Of a DNA stretch of 64,000 bases, positions 11,051-20,235 are shown piece by piece. The notes beneath the pieces are model-generated. The model made no database searches, was not told the origin of the DNA, and saw nothing but the letters and a program-made list of their open reading frames with translations. Each line of letters opens with the position of its first letter. The stretch's first letter is position 1. Made by a program: the position numbers and the translations under genes. The stretch is from Prorocentrum cordatum (Eukaryota > Sar > Dinophyceae > Prorocentrales > Prorocentraceae): contig CAUYUJ010020274.1 of NCBI GenBank assembly GCA_963575745.1, positions 62,001-126,000 of the forward strand, given 5' to 3'.

Positions 11051-11262
11051 GTGCCAGAGGGTACTGTTTCGCCCAAGATGGCGCAAGATTCCTCAAGATG
11101 GCCCCGAAGACGCTCCAACAGGGCCCAAGACCGCCCCGAGACGGCTCCAGGAGTCCAAAAAGCTTCCCAAGGAGGCTCAAGAAGCCAAGAACTTTCAAAC
11201 ACCCATAGAAAATCAATGTTATTTGCGTTCTCGCCCGCTCGCTTCCGATAGCCCTCCTCCAC
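11051..11262 (+). other. Spacer with degenerate CCAAGA repeats
   Basis: CAAGA-type words recur roughly every 10-11 bases (11078-11190), similar to the phased repeats elsewhere in the window. A short unique AT-richer segment (11185-11235) leads into a CTC tract. No gene is seen. Confidence 0.5.
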
Positions 11263-11345
11263 CTCCTCCTCCTCCTCCTCCTCCTCCTCCTCCTCCTCCT
11301 CCTCCTCTCCCGTTCCGCTCCTCCGCCTCCTCCCCCTCCTCCACG
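11263..11345 (+). repeat. (CTC)n tract
   Basis: Pure then interrupted CTC repeats. No coding meaning. Confidence 0.9.
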
Positions 11346-11435
11346 CCCTTCGCCGCTTGGGTTCTGTTGCGGCAGCTGCAACCACCCCAGGTGCAACTGA
11401 GACTGCCCCAGAGGCGCAGGGGGGGCGGGGGGCGG

Positions 11436-11575
11436 GCGGAGCAACTCAGATGGGCGGGCGGAGCAACTGGGCCAACAACTGGCTCAGTTGCTCCGCCGCT
11501 CCTCCGCTTGGTGTCAGTTGCTCCGCCGCTTGGTTTCAGTTGCTCCGCGGCCTCGGCCCAGTTGCTCCGCCGAGG
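11436..11575. repeat. Inverted cluster of the 13-mer CAGTTGCTCCGCC
   Basis: GCGGAGCAACT occurs at about 11437 and 11459. Its complement AGTTGCTCCGC follows at about 11483, 11515, 11537 and 11559. The two orientations face each other across a short spacer and could form a hairpin. The cluster lies just beyond the 3' end of the methyltransferase-like domain on the minus strand. Confidence 0.75.
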
Positions 11576-12394
11576 TAAGCCCGTCGCCGGCGGGCAGGGG
11601 TCACAGGTGAAAGCGCGCCAGCGGCAGCAGCGGATCAGGTCGTTGACGAAAGGCTGCTCCAGTCGCCCGCCAGCCGCGGCCGGCGCCTGCTCGGGTCCTC
11701 CCAGCGGGGCCCTGGCTGCCAGATGCGCCCGCGTCAGCTCGGCCCAGATGGCGCACAGCTCGGCCGCGTAGGCGGCCGCCGGCGCCGCGCGCGCCGCACC
11801 GACCAGCGGGCGGCTACGAGCGCGGCGCCCATGCACGCAGGGGCGGGACAGCGGCTGCAGGAAGCCGCCGTTCACCAGACCTAGCCGCGTCGGCTTCTGG
11901 CACGGCGCGCCGAAGGCACAGGCCGCAAAGTCCAGTGAGCCACAGCCAGGTTTGGCGAGCAGCGACCGCATCGCCGGCACGTACCACGAATAAGCGCCAG
12001 CGGGATGCTCCATGGACCCGAGCCTGTCGCACTTGAGCGCGGCCCACAGGATGAGGAGCACCCTGTAGAGCAGGACGGTACCCAGGCGCGTCGTAGGATC
12101 AGTAGGATCCAGGCCCAGCGGCTGGGCTCGCGAGCGCAACCGCGGCTGCCGCGCCAACGAAAACGTGGCGCACGGCGGGGCGCAGTGCACGTTGGCGACC
12201 CAGCCGTTGATGATCAGGAAGAGGATCCACTCCACGATGCGGACGGAGCGCAGGTCCCAAAGCGGATGCGTCTTGGGGTCGATCCTGGGCCCCACTCGCA
12301 GCCCGGCGGCCGCATGCGCCGAGGACCAAGGGGCATCACGCCCGCTGCAGACCTCCAGCACGTCGAACACCTCGAGCAGATGCCAGCGCGGCAC
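11576..12394 (-). pseudogene. Cytosine-C5 methyltransferase-like domain of the retroelement
   Basis: The domain begins FDVLEVCSGRDAPWSSAHAA, resembling the AdoMet-binding motif I of C5-methyltransferases. It contains HCAPPCATFS (12156-12185), matching the Pro-Cys motif whose Cys is the nucleophile in this family. A later MEHP (near 12010) could correspond to the ENV motif. ACAFGAPCQKPTRL and a Cys-rich C-terminus (CCRWRAFTCDPCPP) follow. It continues the RT polyprotein in another frame. Family assignment rests on motifs only; activity is not implied. Confidence 0.55.
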
Positions 12395-14348
12395 CTTAGC
12401 CCCAGGCCTATGTCCTGCAGCCAGGCTCGATCCTCCAGTCGCCTGTGCGCGCGGATGTAGGCCACCTCCTTGCTGGTGAGCTGCGTGTACCACCCGCGCT
12501 TGTCCCTGTGCCGCCAGATCTCGCGAACCACCGGCTGGGCGACGTCGGCCTCGACGGCAGCCATGAAGTGGTGCGAGGCGCCGCTGCACACCACCCTGCT
12601 CGCTACCTTCGCCTTGAGGTTGGTGACCAGCGTAGGCGCCAGCATGGACAACAGCATCAGCCCCTGCCGCGCGCCCGCGCTCAGCTCGAAGACGTCGTCG
12701 TCAAGCGGCATCGCCGGCAGCGCACGGAACACCTCGCCCGGCAGGCACATAGCGGGCCGCCGAAAGCCCACGACATGTACCCAGCTGGCCACTGTCCTCC
12801 TGAGCAGGGCGCCCGTCGCGAGGCCGTGCGCCGCAATGCCAGAGGATAGCAGCGCCAGGCCAGCACGCCGCAGACGTTCAGCGCCGATATGTCCCGAAGA
12901 CAGCACCTCCGCTCCCAGCGCGAAGCCCGCGGAGGCGCCTGCCACGCGCTTGTCGCCCGCGGCCCTCAGCCCCACCTGCGCGCACTGCTCGCGGGCTCCA
13001 GCGAAGGACTGCACCAGCTCGCGCGGCAGCTGCCGAGAGCCCCGCGCCCGCTGCCCCAGGCCGATGCGGTCGTCGATCTGCAGCAGCTCCGCGGGGGCGC
13101 CCCTCGGGAAAGGCCGATGGCGCTGCACCCGCACTGCGTCCGCCAGCGAGCCCCCCGCCTGCAGCACGGCCTCGTGCGCGCCCTGGGCGAAGTCGATGGC
13201 GTTCAGGTCCCCCATGAGCAGGCTGGCCACGCACGCCACGCAGTGCTCCCCCAGCTCGGCGCGGCGCGCCGCGTACGCCTTGGTGTGATTCAGCAAGTAC
13301 GTGGGGACCTTGCGCCCCAGGATGTTGGTGCGCGCCTTGGCCGGCGTAGAGTCGAAGGCGGGGTAGAAATCGGCCACGTCCTCCGCGAACAGCACGGGCA
13401 CGAAGCCCTCGTTCAGCTCGTAGTCGCACAGCGCGTGCCCAGAGACCAGGCGCTGACTGCCCGACTGCAGCGCGTGCTCGGCCGCGTTCCGTATCCTGCG
13501 ACCCCACACTATACGATCTCGGTGCTGATCACGGTAGACGGGGATGAGCTTACAAGCCTGGCCCATGCCCACCTCGCCTGGTCTCGCCAAATACAGCTTG
13601 TGGGAACGATCCAAATCCGAAGCGAACTCCACGATCTGATTCATGTTCCTAGACTGTCGCATAGCCTTCAAGCCATGCTCGAGCGGGACGCCCCTCAAGA
13701 TCAGCTCCGGGTCCAGGTACGCCGCCGCCTCGAAAACGGGCAGGTGGTACACAGGGTCGAAGTGGGCCTCCTGCTTGCAGAAGGTCGCGCGGCTGGCCAC
13801 GAAGGGCGCCACCGCGAGAGGGGGTGGAGCGCGCACCTGCTGCTCGGGTGCGGCTCCACGCAGTTGCACACCGAATTCGAGAAGCGCCTGTAGCTTCATC
13901 TTGCCGCGGCCGCTCATGTGGTAGGGCGTGCGGCTCCACTGCTTGGCAAGGGCGAGGAGGTGCGGGAGCCGCTCTCGCTGCACTTCACTCAAGCCCACCC
14001 CCGTCCTGTAAGCGTCCGGGCACCGCCGCCGCGAGCCGAGCGCCAGGAAGGAGCACGCGACCACTACCAGGTTCACCTGCAGCTTCGCCACCTGCGCCTT
14101 CTTCCAGCGGTCCCTGCAGCGCGGGCTGGAGCACGGAGGGGCGCCGATGGTCCACGAGTAGGGCGGCGCCATATGGAACAACTTCAAGCAGGTACGCGCC
14201 GGGGAGTCCGACGGCGTGCCGGAGAAATGCCTGCACGAATACAAGTAGTAGGCCAGACTGGTCCTGGCCCGCAGCAAGCGGCGCACCATGCCGATCTGCA
14301 CCCGCGGCAAACCAGCCTCGATGTCCGCCAGCAAGCCGGCGTCGCCGG
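12395..14348 (-). pseudogene. Reverse transcriptase of the methyltransferase-bearing element
   Basis: The frame has no initiating ATG of its own at the RT and follows block C by a frame change. RT signs are KLIPVYRDQHRDRIVWGRR (near 13540-13490), motif A FAEDVADFYPAFD (13346-13390), motif B SLLMGDLNAIDFAQGAHE (13170-13222) and motif C QIDDRIGL (13062-13084) with both Asp present. Downstream, FRRPAMCLPGEVFRALP and REIWRHRDKRGWYTQL match a connection/RNase H-like region. The expected Asp in the segment VVCSGASHHF appears replaced, so RNase H may be dead. The frame is lost near 12395, before the methyltransferase-like domain. Confidence 0.7.
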
Positions 14349-15066
14349 CTACGCCCCCTCCTTGCCGCCCCCGCCGCGCCCGCCCTTGGGGGGCGGCTTG
14401 GGCGGCCGCTGCTCCTCCTCGTCCTTCTTGCCGCCGCCGCGGTCGTCGTTGAACTTCTTCCTGATCTCGGCCAGGGAGGCTGCGTCCTTGGTGTAGGCCA
14501 TCGCTGCCGTGGTCCACGTCGGCTCGGCCAGGTGGCCGAAGGGCCGCAGGCTGTCCACCGAGCCGCTGGAGCCTGTCGTCATCTGAGACCACGGCGGCTC
14601 GGGCAGGTGAGTGAGGAGCCAGGCCAGCTGCCAGCGCCCGCTGTCCCTCTGCGCCTGCTCCAGCGCCGTCAGCAGCAGCAGGATGACCGCCTCCGCCGCC
14701 TCGAGCTGGCCTCGCGCTAACAGGTCCGCGAGCCGCGCGATCCCGAAGCCTAGGTAGGCCGCCGTCCTGTTGCCGCGATTGATCGTGCCCGTCCTGACCA
14801 CGAACTCCACCAGGCTGCGCACGCGCGGGTCGGGGCCGCCCGACGTGCCCGCCAGCGCCACCTCCGCGTTCCTCCTGATCATGGCTGTCTACGCCGCGGG
14901 ACGCGCTTGTAGATCGCGCCGCAGCATCTCCATGCTGGCAGCGCCGCGGGCCCCTGGCATCTTGCCAGCAGCGGCGGACCCATCGTCGAGGCCCGGCTGC
15001 AATAGCCCGTCCAGCGCGTCGGGCCCCGCGCCAGCAGGCATCCGCTGCAGCTCGGCCACGGCAGCC
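14349..15066 (-). pseudogene. Retroelement gag-like block C
   Basis: The frame after ORF B reads AAVAELQRMPAG, then GAASMEMLRRDLQARPAA, and hits TAG near 14893. The next frame, from the ATG at 14882, continues with VRSLVEFVVRTGTINRGNRT, GRWQLAWLLTHLPEPPW and LRPFGHLAEPTWTTAAMAY. It ends in a Lys/Gly-rich basic tail and a stop at 14349. The EQAQRDSGRWQLAWLLT style of helix recurs, from memory, in gag-like regions of dinoflagellate RT elements. A basic C-terminal tail suits nucleic-acid binding. Confidence 0.5.
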
Positions 15067-16620
15067 TTAATGGGCGGCTAGCTCGGCCGGCGAGGCACCT
15101 ACCGGCGGCGGCGGGGCCGTGGCCACCGCGCCCACGCGCCCGGCGGCGGGCACGCCGGCCCCGGCCTGGCACCACACAAAGATGCCCTCCGCCGACCTGC
15201 GCACCTCGCCCTCGGTGACGTCGGCGAGCGGCACGCCGTGGGCACGAGCGTAGGAGGCGCGGGCCTGGGCAACCTGCACCGCGTTCAGAGGCATCTCGCT
15301 GGCACGCCCTGCAGCCGCCCCAGCGCGGAGGCCTCGCGCAGCCGCGCCTGCGGCAGCGGGCACGGCGCCGACCGGCAGCGGGCTCGCCAAGCCTACGGGC
15401 TGCCCGAAGCGAGCCAGAGGCGGCGCGCCTGCGGCCTGTAGCTCCGCCGCGGCGCCTCGCGCCGGTCCGAGCACCTGCGGATGCGAGGGGGCGGCTGCGG
15501 GCAGGGCGGGCGCGGCCTCGCCCAGCGCGGGCTCCGCGGCGCCCACAGGCCCCGCGCCTCCAGCCGGCGGGCGCCCCACCGTCTCCAGCAGCGCCATGCG
15601 CCTCAGCACGTCCTGATTCCAAGCCTCCAGGCGCTCCAGCACGGCAGCCAGCGAAGCGACCGTCGTGCGGCCCGAGGCCGCGGGCGGGCGGGGCCGCGCG
15701 GGGCCGCGGCGGCTCTCGGCGGCGCTGTCCTCCTCCTCGGCGCTGCTGGCGGGACCAGCGCGCCCCCGCGCAGCTCGCGCACGGCCAGCGGCCAAGGCTG
15801 CGACCTTGCCCTGGGGCGTCACGGCCCGAGCAGCGGCAGCAGCCGAGTCCTGCAGGCGAGCGGCGCTGGCGGCGCCACCAGCGCGGGCGGGAGGCTCGGG
15901 CGGGGGCAACGGCTCCCAAGGCGCGGCCGCTGCAGCAGCGGCGCCCCCGTTGGGCGGGGTCACGATGCCCGGCAGCCCTTGACCGTCGGGCCCCACGATC
16001 TGGTCCTCGCCTCCAGGCTCGGGCTCCGGCGGCGGCCAGCGCAAGCGCAGTAGCCCGCGCCAGGGCCCGAACCCCAGCGCGCCGCCCAGCACCGCGTCGA
16101 GGTCCTCTGGGCTGAGCGCGTGCGGGGCGGGGACCAGAGCGCTGGAGTAGTCCCGCTCTGGGTTGATGTCGTCGTCCGCCACCGCGGCAGGCAGAGACGC
16201 TGCAAGGGAAACCAGCGCCCGCGCCGCAGTCCAGCGTCCATCGCCAGCCCAATGCCCGCTACCCGTAGCGGGCTCCATCCAAGCACCGCCCTCCGAGCTG
16301 ACCCTCACGAAAGCCACCGTCGCCATCTGGCCGTCGACCGCCGGGAGGAAATGCACGGGGTCACCCAGCGCGGCGAAGTGGGGGCTCAGCCACGGGCACA
16401 CGTCCGCGGGGATCGCGATGGCGAGCACGGAACCCGCCTTGCGGATCGGCACGATAGGCACCGCGATCCCCGCGCTGTCCGCGCTCAACCCTCGGTGCAC
16501 CACCGAGACGTCGACCTGCAGGGGCATGTAGTCGTCCGTCAGCTCCGCCACCCGCATCTCCCACTCGTACTCCTCCGCACTGGCCGGGTCGGCCCCTCCC
16601 AGCACCGCAATCGCCATCAC
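15067..16620 (-). CDS. Retroelement gag-like ORF B
   Basis: The start is taken as the ATG at 16620 (MAIAVLGGADPASAEEYEWE) because it overlaps the TGA of ORF A as TGATG. It is about 517 codons. Residues 1-110 form a conserved-looking region (VAELTDDYMPLQVDVSVVHR, then AIPADVCPWLSPHFAALGDP). A long Ala/Pro/Gly-rich region follows. A short helix is seen further on (VASLAAVLERLEAWNQDVLR), and the C-terminus has VQVAQARASYARAHGVPLAD. The frame closes near 15067, but related sequence continues in another frame (PIKAAVAELQRMPAG), so the stop probably reflects a frameshift. No catalytic motif is present; a gag-like structural role is inferred from position. Confidence 0.5.
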   Translation of the reverse strand: MMAIAVLGGADPASAEEYEWEMRVAELTDDYMPLQVDVSVVHRGLSADSAGIAVPIVPIRKAGSVLAIAIPADVCPWLSPHFAALGDPVHFLPAVDGQMATVAFVRVSSEGGAWMEPATGSGHWAGDGRWTAARALVSLAASLPAAVADDDINPERDYSSALVPAPHALSPEDLDAVLGGALGFGPWRGLLRLRWPPPEPEPGGEDQIVGPDGQGLPGIVTPPNGGAAAAAAAPWEPLPPPEPPARAGGAASAARLQDSAAAAARAVTPQGKVAALAAGRARAARGRAGPASSAEEEDSAAESRRGPARPRPPAASGRTTVASLAAVLERLEAWNQDVLRRMALLETVGRPPAGGAGPVGAAEPALGEAAPALPAAAPSHPQVLGPARGAAAELQAAGAPPLARFGQPVGLASPLPVGAVPAAAGAAARGLRAGAAAGRASEMPLNAVQVAQARASYARAHGVPLADVTEGEVRRSAEGIFVWCQAGAGVPAAGRVGAVATAPPPPVGASPAELAAH

Positions 16621-17387
16621 GCGAGCCGCGGGGCCAGCACGTCGAACAGCGGCGCGGGCAGCGGCGCCTCGTGCTTCGCCGCCTCCGCCTCGTAGCCAGC
16701 CACGGCCGCCAGCTCGCTGGCGCACCGCCGCAGCCGCACGCCCGACGAGAACGTGTAGCGCCCGCCAGGCAGCGTCGCCGCCAGCTCCCGCCAAGCCGCG
16801 CCGCCGCCGCAGTGCACGCCCCGCAGCTCCGGCCGCAGGGAGTGCCGCCACACAGCGTAGGCCCAGCCCTCAGGGCGCGGGGCGCGCGCCGGAGCCTGGC
16901 TGCCACCAGCCCGTCCGCAGCGCGCCGCTGCGCCAGCCTCCGGCGCCTGCTTGGCCGGCGACGCGCCGGCCCCGCAAGGGGTCCCGCCCAGCACGGCAGC
17001 GGCTGCCTCAGCCGCGGCGCGCCCGGCCCGTGCGGCGTCCGCGCCGCTCGCGACGTGCACGTGGACCTCCACGTGCTGCTGAACGAAGGTGCCCGCGCCG
17101 CCCTCGGGCGAGGGGGTCGGCGCCGAGGCCGACCGCGCAGCCGAGCCCGCGGCGCGGCGGCGGGAGCACCAGCGTGGCAGCCGCCGCCACCAGCCAGCGC
17201 GCCTGCCGCTCGCGGCCTCCGCGCGTTCCAGAGGGAGCGCGCGCTGCATGCAGCGCCAGCGCGTGAGGGGGGCCACGGACCGCGCGGGCGCTGATCCGTG
17301 ACGGCTGAGGCCATTGCTCCCGTCCCAAAGCCTACAAGTCAACTTGTGTGAGGCCCCCAGAGGCTCTCCAAGGAGGAACCTCCGCAA
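16617..17387 (-). CDS. Retroelement N-terminal ORF A
   Basis: About 256 codons, ending at a TGA that overlaps the next ORF's ATG (TGATG). The C-terminal third looks like real protein: WAYAVWRHSLRPELRGVHCG, then LPGGRYTFSSGVRLRR and AGYEAEAAKHEAPLPAPLFD. The N-terminal two thirds are Arg/Ala-rich and may be partly non-coding, so the start is uncertain. No enzyme motif is seen. Position at the 5' end of an RT element and overlap with ORF B suggest a gag-type or accessory protein. Confidence 0.5.
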   Translation of the reverse strand: MRRFLLGEPLGASHKLTCRLWDGSNGLSRHGSAPARSVAPLTRWRCMQRALPLERAEAASGRRAGWWRRLPRWCSRRRAAGSAARSASAPTPSPEGGAGTFVQQHVEVHVHVASGADAARAGRAAAEAAAAVLGGTPCGAGASPAKQAPEAGAAARCGRAGGSQAPARAPRPEGWAYAVWRHSLRPELRGVHCGGGAAWRELAATLPGGRYTFSSGVRLRRCASELAAVAGYEAEAAKHEAPLPAPLFDVLAPRLA

Positions 17388-17574
17388 AAAGAGCTGAGGA
17401 GGATGGGGAGAATGCGCAAGGCATGGCGAAAATAAGGAAAAAGAAGCATGGAGGAAGGATAACGAATAACATTATTATAGCGGCGATGCCAGAAAAGGAG
17501 TTATCACTAAATTGTCGGCTTGACCTTCCTGCTGGCGCGAAGCGCCACTGCAGTCTTGTATGTATATGTGTATT
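17388..17574. other. Spacer, no gene seen
   Basis: Mixed-composition sequence between the retroelement and the AT island. It contains AGGCCCCCAGAGGCTCTCC-type repeat text and no credible ORF. Confidence 0.5.
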
Positions 17575-17965
17575 ATATAAAAATGAATATGAATATGAAT
17601 ATGAATATGAATGTAAATATAAATACAACTATACATACAAATGTAAATACAGATGTAAATATGAATATGAATATAAATATGAATATAACTATAAATATAA
17701 ATATAAATAAAGATAAAAACATAGCTATAAATATAAATACAAATATAAATACAAATATAACTGAAAATATGAATATAACTATAAATATACATATACATAT
17801 ACATATACATATAAATATAAATATAAATATAAATATAAATATAAATATAAATATAAATATAACTATAAATATAAAAATGAATATGACTATATCTAATATA
17901 ACTATAAATATAAATATAAATATACATAAACATATATATATATATATATGTATATATATCCGCTC
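17575..17965. repeat. AT island with 6-bp period (ATAAAT/ATGAAT)n
   Basis: About 390 bases of ATAAAT, ATGAAT and ATACAT hexamers, ending in (TATA)n near 17935-17960. Composition switches abruptly from the GC-rich flanks. Ile/Tyr/Asn-rich frames on both strands follow from the hexamer and are not genes. Confidence 0.95.
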
Positions 17966-17974
17966 CTCGGTCCA

Positions 17975-18240
17975 TGCAGGTGGAATGTCCAGTTGAGGGC
18001 CACGATGGGGGGGAACTGGCATAGGGGGGGATGCATTGACCTGGAATCGGCGATGCGTCGCCGATAGATCGGCGATGGGCCTCCGATCGCGAATCCGCAC
18101 CTTCCTGGGCAGGTTGGGGCTATCGGGCCTCCATCGGCGATCAGTGGGCGATTGGGGGTCGCTGCATCCCCCCCTATGACTATCCCCCCCTACCGTTGCC
18201 CCTGACCAATGCCCTGGTCAGCAGCGTCCTGATCTAGGGG
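17975..18240. repeat. Cluster of ATCGGCGAT / ATCGCCGAT words
   Basis: The 9-mer ATCGGCGAT and its complement recur several times, for example at 18045-18080 and 18130-18140, in both orientations. A similar cluster lies at 19905-19965 and 20195-20225. No gene is seen. Confidence 0.6.
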
Positions 18241-18760
18241 GGACCGGAAAGGATGTCGACAACGTCCACAGACAGGCGAAAAACGGCGTAGACATCGACT
18301 GTTGCCGGTCCGCGCGGGCTCCTTGGATCTGCGCTGGACCCCCCTACCTGGCGCGCGGAGCGCGCCAGGGGCGGCGCGAGAGGCGCCGCCAGGGGGTGGG
18401 GGGGCCAGCGCGGTACAAGAAATCCGCGCGGAGCGCCACAAGTGTGTGTGTGTGTGTGTTGATGGCGTTTTCTCCCTCGAGTCAAGCTGGAGGCGACGGC
18501 ACCGAGCCGGCGCGGCGAGGACGTCGACGTCGGTGAAGACGTCGACGAGGACGCCGGCGAGGACGCCGGCGAGGACGTCAACGTCGACGTCGACGAGGGC
18601 CGTCGACGGCGGCGCGCCGTCCTCCACGACGACGGTGCTGCCCCTGGCCCTGCCGACGTGCCCGACCTCGCGCGGACGGCGCGCGCGGGGGCGCTCGCGC
18701 GCGCGCTCCGCGCGCGGCCCGGCCGCCGCGCCGCCCCCGGCATGTGGCGCACAAGGGCAG
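18241..18760. other. GC-rich DNA with (GT)n and GACGTC repeats
   Basis: It holds a short (GT)n run at 18440-18460 and GACGTCGACG / GACGCCGGCGAG repeats at 18525-18605. Open frames exist on both strands but show only Arg/Ala/Ser bias, with no recognisable domain. Confidence 0.5.
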
Positions 18761-19025
18761 ACGAGGAGGAGGAGGAGGAGGAGGAGGAGGAGGAAGGAGG
18801 AAGGGAAAGAAGGAGGAGGAGGAGGAGGAGGATGAGGAGGAGGAGAAAGAGGAGGAGGAGAGGAGGAGGAGGAGGGAGGAGGAGGAGGAAGGGGAGAGGA
18901 GGAGAGGAGGGGAGGAGGAGGAGGAAGGGGGAGGAGGAGGAGGAAGGGGGGAGGAGGAGGAAGGGGGGAGGAGGACGAGGAGGAGGAGGAGGAGGAGGAG
19001 GAGGAGGAGGGAGAGGAGGAGGAAG
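18761..19025 (+). repeat. (GAG)n purine tract
   Basis: Degenerate GAG/GGA repeats over about 265 bases. Poly-Glu, Arg or Ser frames are not genes. Confidence 0.9.
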
Positions 19026-19850
19026 AGTGCTACATGCCATCCTTGAGGCGTGCGTCCGACCCGAAGATTTCGTAGAACCATCTTGTAGCATCTCGTTTCC
19101 CGGGCGGTGTGGCCAGAAAGCGCCCGCCACGACGCGCCATACTAGAAGATTTCTCAGTGCGCGCGTCGCCCCAAGAGCGGCGGGGGGGGGGCGACGCACA
19201 CATAGTATCGGTATGTTGGAATGAAGCCGATCCCTCCGCGGAACAGTCACGACTTCGGTGACTACCTACCAGACCACCATTTGCCCAACCCACAAAGTCC
19301 CAGAGGTCAGGTCGGGGGGCGTGCGGATTCGAGCTCGGTGCTTTTTCAAGACTCCTGGATGCCCCCCTCCCCCCTGGGAATGGAGGGTAACTTGAGGCCT
19401 TCGGGCTGGGTTGGGGTGGTCGGGCGGGCAGCGACTTGGGCGGTCCAAACGATGTGTTATCTGTTGGTTCGAACTGTTTTCTCGATCGATGTGTTTCATA
19501 CTTAGTCTTCAGGCGGCCCAAAAGAAGGTCCAGGCTTATGTTGTTCCCATCGCACTTTAAGGACCATTTCCCAGAAATGATTTCGAGCACCCGGAAAAGT
19601 GTCGAAAGAGTGTCGAAACTGTGTCGAAACCGTGTCGGGCGAGCGTCTCCCAGGGCCCGACACGTGAAAACCCTCGACTTCCGGTATTTTGTTGGCGCTC
19701 TCGAATTTCTTGCGGGTGGTCAACGCTAAAGTAGGCTGGAACATCATGAGTCCAGGCAGAAGAACGGTGGCGCTCCTGGAGTTGGGGCCCGACTCGCCAC
19801 AGCGACGCATTCGCAGTCGCACGACGCGCTGCAGCGACCGGCGGAGGGCC
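19026..19850. other. Unique sequence, no recognised gene; four 11-bp GTCGAAA repeats
   Basis: No frame here resembles a known protein. One local feature is GTGTCGAAA at 19601, 19612, 19623 and (as GTCGGG) 19634, four steps of exactly 11 bp. Confidence 0.5.
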
Positions 19851-20235
19851 GCCACGGAGGCCCCCTAGAAGGGGTCGGAGCAGATGGGGCCGTAGGATCC
19901 CGCCGCATCGCCGACGCATCGGCGATGCACCGCCGATGCAGCGGCGATGCATCGGTGGCGTCGGCGTGGGGGATGTTGTCGTTGTACAACGCTCGCACCA
20001 GCTCGCTCACGCTTCGCACCGGCTGAGCCTGCATCGATTACGTGCAAGAGCCGACCGAGCGACCGGCAAATGCAGCTATTGGCGCCCCCGGCTCGCCAGC
20101 CGAATGACCAATAAATGCAGCTCTTAGCGCCCCCAGCTCGCCGGCCGAACGACCGCTCGACGTCGGCGTGGAGGAAATGGGACTCCACATCGAGCCGCAT
20201 CGCCGATGCATCGGCGACTCGGCGCGATCCTCCGA
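19851..20235. repeat. GCATCGGCGATGC palindromes and a 45-bp tandem pair
   Basis: CATCGCCGAC, CATCGGCGATGCAC and CGATGCAGCGGCGATGC words in alternating orientation fill 19905-19965 and return at 20195-20225. Between them is a 45-bp tandem duplication starting GACCGGCAAATGCAGC (20061 and 20106). Confidence 0.6.

Larger units (their letters stand above)
11576..17387 (-). mobile_element. Decayed retroelement: gag-like ORFs, RT, C5-methyltransferase-like domain
   Basis: On the minus strand, two N-terminal gag-like ORFs, a third gag-like block, an RT and a cytosine-C5-methyltransferase-like domain follow one another in one direction with short or no spacers. Such RT plus methyltransferase-like polyproteins are known from memory of dinoflagellate sequence sets. 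Frame changes near 15069, 14350 and 12395 and a stop near 14893 show decay. No integrase, recombinase or terminal repeats were recognised. Confidence 0.7.

Noticed and set aside
17975-20230. Cyanobacterial HIP1-type repeat
   Set aside because: The words are built on ATCGGCGAT, not GCGATCGC, and everything else in the window is eukaryotic.
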